Below, piece after piece: positions 57,534 to 64,000 of a DNA stretch of 64,000 nt. Within the stretch, counting starts at the first letter, position 1. The number at the start of each line of letters is the position of its first letter. A program made the translations under genes and the position numbers. A model generated the notes under the pieces. That model worked only from the letters and a program-made list of their open reading frames with translations. It was not told the origin of the DNA and did not search any database. Source of the stretch: Francisella frigiditurris (GTDB lineage Bacteria > Pseudomonadota > Gammaproteobacteria > Francisellales > Francisellaceae); assembly GCF_001880225.1 (NCBI RefSeq), contig NZ_CP009654.1, positions 1,240,001 to 1,304,000 of the forward strand. The letters run 5' to 3'.

Positions 57534-58034
57534 ATGAAACCTATTTTTCCAACTGAAAAAAATTCTAATAAAGAGGCAATAATTTTAAAAAATACATTTA
57601 ATAAATTTCCTGCTTTTATGGCTACTGGTGGTGAAATTATATTTATTTCTGATGATTTTTTGGAAGTACATTTAGAATTTCATCTTACAGAAACTACTAA
57701 GAATTATCATGGTACTGGTTTTGGTGGAGCTATATATTCATCATTAGACCCTATATATCCTCTTCAGCTATGTCATATATTGGGGGATGATTATAGTGTT
57801 TGGGATTTAGCTGCTAATATTCAGTATCTAAAACCAATTGATAAAAATGTATACGCTAAATTTTTACTAACTTTAGAACACATTGATGAAATAAAAGAAA
57901 AGATAAGAGTAAAAAATAAAGCTGTTGTTGAGCTTCCTGTTGAATATAGAGATCTAGATAATAATATCTATGCAAAAGCAACCAAAACTATTTATATAGC
58001 AGATAAAGTTTATTTTATGAATAAGAAGAAATGA
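57534..58034 (+). CDS. Hotdog-fold thioesterase-like protein (YiiD C-terminal/DUF4442 type)
   Basis: A 166-residue protein with a strand-helix-strand pattern and GTGFGGAIYSSLDPIYPLQL, the glycine-rich helix start of the DUF4442/YiiD-C hotdog group, followed by WDLAANIQYLKPIDKNVYAKF. These proteins resemble acyl-CoA thioesterases. The place after the BioJ-like gene, 20 bp downstream with a good AGGAGG, suggests co-transcription, but a biotin role is not shown. Confidence 0.72.
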   Translation: MKPIFPTEKNSNKEAIILKNTFNKFPAFMATGGEIIFISDDFLEVHLEFHLTETTKNYHGTGFGGAIYSSLDPIYPLQLCHILGDDYSVWDLAANIQYLKPIDKNVYAKFLLTLEHIDEIKEKIRVKNKAVVELPVEYRDLDNNIYAKATKTIYIADKVYFMNKKK

Positions 58035-58094
58035 TGGAATTTTTAAATTTTAATGTTAGATTTTATTATTCTTAATATATAAATATATAATTAC

Positions 58095-59576
58095 ATGATT
58101 TATATTATCGATATAGGTTTTTCTAAAGAATCAAAAAAGCCTATAATTTTTGAAATTCAAAATTTTTTTGAGAGTGTTCTCTTTTTTTATGATAAAACAA
58201 TACTTTCTAATGATCTTAATGAAGTTGGGAGCATAGGTTATATTAATGAAAAAAAAGAAGGTAATTTAGGTCATCTATTTTTTTATAGAACTTTCTTAGG
58301 GAGTGCAGCTAAATTAACTGTAGCTGCAAATGTTTTGAACAAACTCTCTAATGATAGTCAATATGATATAAATAGTATTATAAATACTTTTTTTAAATTC
58401 TTTCAACGCTTTGAGACTAATGAGCCTCTATCATCAGATTATTATTTAAATTCTCTTCCTCAAAGTTACATCAGTATTCTTAGTAAGCTTCATGAATATA
58501 GTTTAAATGTATCAAGTACTTTTAGAGGGCAGCTAATAAAGAAAGCTTTAGGACATAAAGGTTTACAGAGAATTTTACTATCATTTTTTTTAGAAAAAAA
58601 CCCAGGTTTTAATAGTAACATTGAAAATCCTATATTTATTTTTGTAAATAAAAAATTATTTATAGATAGATTTATAGAAGTTTGTTTAAAGTTTAATCAT
58701 AAGTCAAAGGTCGTAGTAAAACATGTTACTGGAGCCCGTGGAGGAGGTAATTGTTTTATAGAAAATATTTTAGAAGCAAAAGAACAGATACTTGAATTTT
58801 TAGAAACTTATAATGATGATGATTATTTTGTGGTTGAAGAAATGATACTTACAACAAGAGAAGAATTTAGGTATATAATGGCTCTAAATACAGTTAACAA
58901 TAAATCATTTATTACAGAATTTTGGAAGGATAGTTTATTAGAAGATTATGATGCACATAATTCAGTTAAAGAAATAACATATAATGGTAAACCAGTTGAT
59001 GGTGACTTATCTAAATTATTAACTGAGTTTATGATCTTTTTAAATACCTTTACTTCTAAGGAATATAATCATTTTCTTGGAAAAAATAAAAATACCTATT
59101 TTATAGATACCGATGCGGCTGGATCATTTTTTGATCAAACTGCGGATGCTTCATTAGAAAATAATTTAGTAGAAATATTTAAAACTACACATAATAGTAT
59201 TAACGAGTTTATACAAATAATAATGATTTTGGAAAGCTATAGATGTATGACTACGGATTGTCTAAAAGATGTATTTATAGAAGATAGTAAAAAATTTTTT
59301 AATAGCTTCTCACATGAAAAATATAAGAAACTAGAAAATAAAATAAAAAATTATATAAAGCTAGATGAAAATGACCTAAGCGCTCTGATAAGAGTATATG
59401 AAAAATCATCAGTGTTTAGTAACTACTTTGATATAAATATTGCTGAAAAGATGAGGAATAATAGTTGGTTAAAATTAAATAATTTAGATAATAAGCGTTT
59501 ACTAAATTTATTATTTTCTTTTTCAGAAATTAATAATTTCTACTCTGCTCAAAAACTAATTAAAAAAAATAATTAA
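58095..59576 (+). CDS. Uncharacterised protein with an ATP-grasp-like core
   Basis: A 493-residue cytoplasmic protein. The centre (about 208-265) has VVVKHVTGARGGGNCFIE, then a helix with AKEQILEFLE and YFVVEEMI, which resemble the lysine, glycine-rich loop and hinge glutamates of ATP-grasp ligases. Later TREEFRYIMAL and YFIDTDAAGSF may hold the metal site. The N-terminal 200 residues and helical C-terminus match nothing I recognise. The true substrate is unknown. It is convergent with bioA (26-bp gap). Confidence 0.55.
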   Translation: MIYIIDIGFSKESKKPIIFEIQNFFESVLFFYDKTILSNDLNEVGSIGYINEKKEGNLGHLFFYRTFLGSAAKLTVAANVLNKLSNDSQYDINSIINTFFKFFQRFETNEPLSSDYYLNSLPQSYISILSKLHEYSLNVSSTFRGQLIKKALGHKGLQRILLSFFLEKNPGFNSNIENPIFIFVNKKLFIDRFIEVCLKFNHKSKVVVKHVTGARGGGNCFIENILEAKEQILEFLETYNDDDYFVVEEMILTTREEFRYIMALNTVNNKSFITEFWKDSLLEDYDAHNSVKEITYNGKPVDGDLSKLLTEFMIFLNTFTSKEYNHFLGKNKNTYFIDTDAAGSFFDQTADASLENNLVEIFKTTHNSINEFIQIIMILESYRCMTTDCLKDVFIEDSKKFFNSFSHEKYKKLENKIKNYIKLDENDLSALIRVYEKSSVFSNYFDINIAEKMRNNSWLKLNNLDNKRLLNLLFSFSEINNFYSAQKLIKKNN

Positions 59577-59602
59577 TTTTTATAAGAAATATATTTATTT
59601 TA

Positions 59603-60889
59603 TTAGCTTTCAAATATCTCTAGTGATTGTCTTGTAATATCTTCTAAATTTTTTATTTCATCAAAGTTTGAATTTAAAGGTGGTAACCAATAGATAGTAT
59701 TTCCTAAAGGTCTTAATAAGGCTCCTAGCTTTATAGATTCTCGATAAACATCTAACCCAGCTCTTTGTTTATTTACATCTAAATCAGCAGCTATCATTGC
59801 GCCAATATTTCTTATATTCGTTAAAATAGGTATTTTTTTCTGTAATTGATTAAAAGCTTCTAAAAATTGTTTTTCTAAATGATTTACATTTTTCAATATA
59901 TCTTCTTTCTCAAATATATCTAATACTGCATTTGCTACAACTGCGCCTAACACGTTACCACTATGAGTATGTGAATGTAGAAAAGCTTTACTTAACTCAT
60001 CAGCATAAAACATTTTATAATATTCATCTTTTGTTAAAACAACACTAAAAGGAATAATTCCAGATGTTAAACCTTTTGATAAACATAGAAAATCTGGCTT
60101 TATATCTAGATACTCATAAGCGAATAACTTACCTAAGCGCCCCACTCCAGTCATGATTTCATCAAAGATAATATAAATATCATTCTCTTTACACCATTTA
60201 CAGAGTCTATTTAAGTAGTCTTTGCTATAAAGTAGCATACCCCCAGCCCCTTGGCATATTGGCTCAACTATTAAAGCATTTATAGAATCTTTATGTTGTT
60301 CTAAGTATTTTTTTGATTCTAGCCAATGGCTTTCCGCATTTGGCCATAGAGGATCATTCTTACCAGTTACATAAGGAATGTTTTTAAGTATGAAACTATC
60401 AAATAATAATGATTTATATGGATTAGAATATAAACCGCAATCACTAACACTCATGGTTGCTAAAGTCTCACCGTGATATGAGTTTTCTAAGCAAACAAAT
60501 TTAGTTTTTTTAGTTTCATTTCTAAAGCTTCTAAGGTGTATAGTCATTTTAAGAGCTATTTCCACAGCACAAGAACCATCACCAGTATATAAGGTTTTAT
60601 CCATACCTGTTAAGCTACAAATTCTTTGGCTAAATCTATCTATCTCATCATTAGTTGTATTAGCAAATATTGTATGTTCATATTTATTAAGTTGCTCTTT
60701 TAGTTTATCTATTATATATGGATGCCTATGACCTAAGGACTTACACCACCAGCTAGAAGTAGCATCAAAAAGCTTTCTATTATCTTTAGTATAAATATAT
60801 CGCCCTTCTGTTTTGATAACATTTAAGGGCGGTGTTTTTTCATAATCTTTCATTTGTGTACATGGATGCCAAATATTTGTGCTGTACAT
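59603..60889 (-). CDS. bioA: Adenosylmethionine-8-amino-7-oxononanoate aminotransferase BioA
   Basis: A 428-residue PLP enzyme that converts KAPA to DAPA with SAM as amino donor. It starts IWHPCTQMKDYEKTPPL, the BioA-specific N-terminus. SSWWCKSLGHRHP, YTGDGSCAVEIALKM, IFDEIMTGVGRLG and LSKGLTSG (with the PLP lysine) follow. It is transcribed away from bioBFCD, sharing the 87-bp operator region. Confidence 0.97.
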   Translation of the reverse strand: MYSTNIWHPCTQMKDYEKTPPLNVIKTEGRYIYTKDNRKLFDATSSWWCKSLGHRHPYIIDKLKEQLNKYEHTIFANTTNDEIDRFSQRICSLTGMDKTLYTGDGSCAVEIALKMTIHLRSFRNETKKTKFVCLENSYHGETLATMSVSDCGLYSNPYKSLLFDSFILKNIPYVTGKNDPLWPNAESHWLESKKYLEQHKDSINALIVEPICQGAGGMLLYSKDYLNRLCKWCKENDIYIIFDEIMTGVGRLGKLFAYEYLDIKPDFLCLSKGLTSGIIPFSVVLTKDEYYKMFYADELSKAFLHSHTHSGNVLGAVVANAVLDIFEKEDILKNVNHLEKQFLEAFNQLQKKIPILTNIRNIGAMIAADLDVNKQRAGLDVYRESIKLGALLRPLGNTIYWLPPLNSNFDEIKNLEDITRQSLEIFES

Positions 60890-60890
60890 T

Positions 60891-60923
60891 ATGTAAACCT
60901 TTTGTATAAAATATGGTTGACAT
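60891..60923. promoter_or_regulatory. BirA-type biotin operator between bioA and bioB
   Basis: ATGTAAACC, a 15-bp spacer and GGTTGACAT form an inverted repeat with one mismatch between arms. E. coli BirA binds a closely similar TTGTAAACC-N16-GGTTTACAA palindrome. The site lies one base upstream of the bioA start codon and about 54 bp upstream of bioB, so the biotinoyl-AMP-bound repressor could shut both arms. birA itself is outside the window. Confidence 0.85.
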
Positions 60924-60976
60924 AAATTATAAACAAAGGATAAGATTATTTACAATAAAATTAACTGTAACTAATT

Positions 60977-61915
60977 ATGACTTTAGAAGAAATAAAAGAG
61001 ATATATAACAAACCATTAACTGAATTAGTTTTCCTAGCACTATCAATACATAAAAAGCATTTTGATGATGATATTGAGCTATGTTCTTTAAAAAGTATAA
61101 AGACAGGAGCGTGCCCAGAAGATTGTAAATATTGTCCACAAAGCGGTCACTATAACACGAATATAGAGAAGCATAGATTACTTGATAAAGAAAATATATT
61201 AGCTGAAGCTCAAAGAGCAAAAGATAATGGCTCTAAAAGATTTTGTATGGGAGCTGCTTGGAGAAGTATCCCTAAAAAAGACTTAGATAAAGTAGCTGAA
61301 ATTATCTCTGACGTTAAAAGTTTAGGTTTAGAAACATGTGTAACTTTAGGAACTATAAATAGTGATGAAGCACATATATTAAAAGAAGCTGGTTTAGATT
61401 ATTACAACCATAACTTAGATACATCTAGGGAATTTTATCCAGAAATTATCTCAACACGTAAATTTGAAGAAAGATTAGAAACTATTAGAAATGTTGCTAA
61501 TGCAAACATCAATGTTTGTTGTGGTGGAATTTTAGGTATGGGAGAGTCTTTAGATGACAGATTAAATTTATTACTGGAGCTTTTAAACTTACCGGCAGAA
61601 CCTAAAAGTATTCCTATTAATACTTTAATTCCAGTGAAAGGTACGCCTTTAGGTGATAAATATTCTAAAGCACAGGTTGATAATCTTGATCTAGTTAGAT
61701 TTATCGCAACTACAAGAATTTTATTTCCTAAAGCAAGACTTAGACTTTCTGCAGGTAGAGAATATATGTCATTAGAAACACAAACTCTTTGTTTTATTGC
61801 CGGGATAAATTCAATATTTTATGGTGATAAACTTCTTACTGAAAATAATGCTTCAATAAATTCAGATCAATATTTGCTATCAAAACTTAGATTATCTTCT
61901 AATGCTATGGCTTAG
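60977..61915 (+). CDS. bioB: Biotin synthase BioB
   Basis: A 312-residue radical-SAM enzyme inserting sulfur into dethiobiotin. The CxxxCxxC cluster motif is in [16 protein letters not shown], with [33 protein letters not shown] and RLSAGRE further on. All are conserved. It is the first gene of the bioBFCD operon, with the BirA-type operator upstream. Confidence 0.97.
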   Translation: MTLEEIKEIYNKPLTELVFLALSIHKKHFDDDIELCSLKSIKTGACPEDCKYCPQSGHYNTNIEKHRLLDKENILAEAQRAKDNGSKRFCMGAAWRSIPKKDLDKVAEIISDVKSLGLETCVTLGTINSDEAHILKEAGLDYYNHNLDTSREFYPEIISTRKFEERLETIRNVANANINVCCGGILGMGESLDDRLNLLLELLNLPAEPKSIPINTLIPVKGTPLGDKYSKAQVDNLDLVRFIATTRILFPKARLRLSAGREYMSLETQTLCFIAGINSIFYGDKLLTENNASINSDQYLLSKLRLSSNAMA

Positions 61916-61917
61916 TT

Positions 61918-63027
61918 ATGAAACATTTGGAAAAGAAATATCTTGAATACAAAGAGCATCACTTATTAAGAAAACTTAATACATTTGATTCTAAAAAGAC
62001 TATAGATTTTACAACTAGTGATTATTTAAATATCTCTTCATCAGAAAATCTAGAAAAGTCGATTTTAGAAGGGTTTAGAAAATATGGATTTGGAAGTAAA
62101 GGTTCATCTGTAGTATGTGGTTATAACTCTAGTACTAAAGAGTTTGAAGAAATCTTTGCTAAATTTGTAAATTATCCTAAAGCTATATTCTTTAATTCAG
62201 GTTTTATGGCTAATTTAGCTATATATTCTACTCTTTTCACAAAAGAGGATACTTTATTTGCTGATAAAAATATTCATGCCTCTACAATTGATGGGATTAA
62301 GCTTTCAGAAGCAAAGCTTAAAAGGTATAAACACCAAGATTTCAACCATTTAGCAAAAATCTATGATAATAATAATTTTATTGTTACAGAAGGTATATTT
62401 AGCACTACAGGTACTATTACAAGTTTAATTGAATTAGCTCCTTTCCAAAATAATAGGCTAATTGTAGATGAAGCTCATAGTTTTGGTATTCTTGGGGAGA
62501 ATGGAGCTGGATCTATAAATCACTATAATCTAAATTATAAAAACTGTCCTATAGCTATATTTCCTCTTGGCAAAGCTTTTGGAGGTGTAGGTGCTATAGT
62601 TTGTACAACTAATGAAATAGCTGAATATCTATTACAATTTGCCAGAAATTATATTTATACCACAGCATTACCACCATTGATTTTAGAAGCTTCTATAACT
62701 CAATTAGAAAATTTAACACAAGCAAATTTACAAAGGCAAAAATTAAAAGAAAATATTTTATACTTTAATAAACTTTGTGAGGATAATAATTTAAATCTAG
62801 TTTCTAGAGATGTTTCTCCGATTAGAAGTATTTTAATTAATGATAATAGTTTAGCCATAAAATTAAAAAATATTTTAGATAAAAATAATATATCTGTTTC
62901 TTGTTTTAGATACCCAACAGTCCCTAAGAATCAACCAATATTAAGATTTTCTATACATGCAAATAACTCTTTTAGTGAAATAGATATGGTCATGAATATT
63001 TTGAATAAAGGCAAATATAATGAATAA
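61918..63027 (+). CDS. bioF: 8-amino-7-oxononanoate synthase BioF
   Basis: A 369-residue PLP enzyme that joins pimeloyl-ACP/CoA and alanine. Visible features are FTTSDYLNIS, GFGSKGSSVVCGYN, FFNSGFMANLA, DEAHSFGILGENGAG, and the PLP-lysine segment FPLGKAFGGVGA. It begins two bases after bioB and overlaps the next gene by eight bases. Confidence 0.95.
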   Translation: MKHLEKKYLEYKEHHLLRKLNTFDSKKTIDFTTSDYLNISSSENLEKSILEGFRKYGFGSKGSSVVCGYNSSTKEFEEIFAKFVNYPKAIFFNSGFMANLAIYSTLFTKEDTLFADKNIHASTIDGIKLSEAKLKRYKHQDFNHLAKIYDNNNFIVTEGIFSTTGTITSLIELAPFQNNRLIVDEAHSFGILGENGAGSINHYNLNYKNCPIAIFPLGKAFGGVGAIVCTTNEIAEYLLQFARNYIYTTALPPLILEASITQLENLTQANLQRQKLKENILYFNKLCEDNNLNLVSRDVSPIRSILINDNSLAIKLKNILDKNNISVSCFRYPTVPKNQPILRFSIHANNSFSEIDMVMNILNKGKYNE

Positions 63028-63760
63028 TGTATATAAGAAAGTTAAACATAAGTTTTCTTCAACTAAAGATTATAATACAAATTCAATAGTTCAAAATAAT
63101 GTTAAAGAGCAACTTTTAGATATAAGTTCGAAGTTAGTTGAGAACATAAAAATAAGTAACATTCTAAACCTTGGTATTAGAGATATATCTGAACCATTAG
63201 AGTTATATAATAAATTTAATCCTAAAAAATTAGATATAGCAGACTTAACCTTAACAAATCTATCTACAGAAAAATTTTCAGAACAAAACATTAATTTTTT
63301 TGAATTAAATTTTGATAAAGATCTACATTTACTAAATTCAAAATATGATTTAATCTTCTCTAATATGTCTTTCCAATGGAGTAAAGATTTAAATGAGCTC
63401 ATAAAAAAGCTTGAAGCTAAACTAAATGAAAAATCAGTACTCTCTTTTACTACTTTATTATCAGATAACTTTTATGAAATTTCAAAAGTATTAAGAGTTA
63501 ATGAAATGCCAACTAAAGATAGCATACTTAGAGTTATTAATAATCATAATTTGACAGTATTATATACAGAAACTTTTTACTACACTTTAGAGTTTGATAA
63601 TTTTAGCTCTCTTATAGATCATTTAAGAAAGACTGGAGTACATACATATACTGGTGAATCTTCTGAGATTAATTTCAGACAAATAAGAAAGCTTTTAAAT
63701 AAAAATTATAGCTATAAATTAACGTATCATGTTGGTTTGTTTATTTGTTATAAGGAGTGA
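63020..63760 (+). CDS. bioC: BioC-like malonyl-ACP O-methyltransferase
   Basis: A 246-residue protein in the bioC slot of bioB-F-C-D. BioC methylates malonyl-ACP so that fatty-acid synthase can build pimelate. [23 protein letters not shown] fits the BioC fold after motif IV, and [16 protein letters not shown] is the BioC C-terminal pattern. The SAM motif I is degenerate ([12 protein letters not shown] where a DxGxGxG is usual). Function is supported by context; the divergent motif deserves attention. Confidence 0.85.
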   Translation: MNNVYKKVKHKFSSTKDYNTNSIVQNNVKEQLLDISSKLVENIKISNILNLGIRDISEPLELYNKFNPKKLDIADLTLTNLSTEKFSEQNINFFELNFDKDLHLLNSKYDLIFSNMSFQWSKDLNELIKKLEAKLNEKSVLSFTTLLSDNFYEISKVLRVNEMPTKDSILRVINNHNLTVLYTETFYYTLEFDNFSSLIDHLRKTGVHTYTGESSEINFRQIRKLLNKNYSYKLTYHVGLFICYKE

Positions 63761-63762
63761 TT

Positions 63763-64000
63763 ATGAAAAAAGTTTTTATAATAGGTACAGATACTGAAGT
63801 TGGTAAAACATATATATCAACTAACTTAATAAAAGCATATGAGCATCAAAATATAAAATCCTTATGTCTTAAACCTGTTGCTTCAGGAAAAAATGAAGGC
63901 TATGACTTAGCTGAAGATGTTGAAAGCATTTATAATGCGTATAACCAAAAATACTCTCCAAAACAAATTAATTGTATTTCTTTTGATGAAGCAGTAGCAC
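63763..64000 (+). CDS. bioD: Dethiobiotin synthetase BioD (3' end beyond window)
   Basis: The frame begins [17 protein letters not shown], the BioD P-loop with TDTEVGKT, and [18 protein letters not shown] fits the substrate-binding part. It closes the dethiobiotin ring from DAPA and CO2. AAGGAG lies four to nine bases upstream. It is three bases after bioC and runs off the window edge. Confidence 0.95.
   Translation, partial: MKKVFIIGTDTEVGKTYISTNLIKAYEHQNIKSLCLKPVASGKNEGYDLAEDVESIYNAYNQKYSPKQINCISFDEAVA

Overview
The window reads as a chromosomal segment of a Francisella species. The DNA is very AT-rich. Several genes are closest in form to Francisella proteins: an IglA-like TssB, a fused FolK-FolP, a BioJ-like esterase beside the biotin genes, a GadC-like permease, and the order tig-clpP-clpX-lon-hup-ppiD. 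The species cannot be fixed from sequence reading alone. No rRNA or CRISPR array was seen, and there is one tRNA.

Layout. 1-6.7 kb: transporters (GadC-like, LysO-like, TauE plus DUF1634), infA, ffh and a DAHP synthase. 6.7-10.4 kb: a wrecked mobile region. An outer-membrane-protein gene is split by a Tn3-type module (unknown 507-residue passenger, serine resolvase, 5' stub of the Tn3 transposase), and that stub is cut off by an IS6-family element whose own transposase looks damaged. 10.4-19.7 kb: tdk, a small secreted protein, miaA, and the protein-quality-control cluster ppiD, hup, lon, clpX, clpP, tig. 19.9-38.6 kb: housekeeping genes, including pnuC, a ROK kinase, rlmD, tRNA-Val, rpoZ, udk, kdsA, erpA, pnp, rpsO, ftsI-ftsL-rsmH, an acyl-ACP/CoA ligase, mutM, gyrB, a gamma-glutamylcyclotransferase-like protein and dusA.

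38.7-51.8 kb holds the main accessory feature: thirteen consecutive minus-strand genes forming one operon for a contractile type VI secretion system of the Francisella kind (T6SS subtype ii). From the 5' end it encodes TssM/IcmF, a TssJ/IglE-like lipoprotein, TssL/DotU, TssB/IglA, TssC/IglB, an IglC-like putative tube protein, TssF/IglH-like, a gp27-like VgrG hub (PdpA-like), a DUF4280 PAAR-like tip, an unknown protein with an acidic repeat, a separate VgrG needle, TssK/IglD and TssG/IglJ. No ClpV, TssE or obvious effector was recognised. The order and protein lengths differ from my recollection of the Francisella pathogenicity island, so this looks like a distinct, possibly uncharacterised, second-type T6SS locus. 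It is bounded by a 14-bp inverted repeat and by about 1.6 kb of decayed genes and IS remnants.

53.5-64 kb: an AMP-binding ligase, folB, folKP, a BioJ-like esterase, a hotdog-fold protein, an ATP-grasp-like protein, and the biotin cluster (bioA divergent from bioB-F-C-D) with a clear BirA-type operator between the two arms. BioC starts the pimelate moiety, the BioJ-like enzyme probably frees pimeloyl-ACP, and BioF, BioA, BioD and BioB complete biotin.
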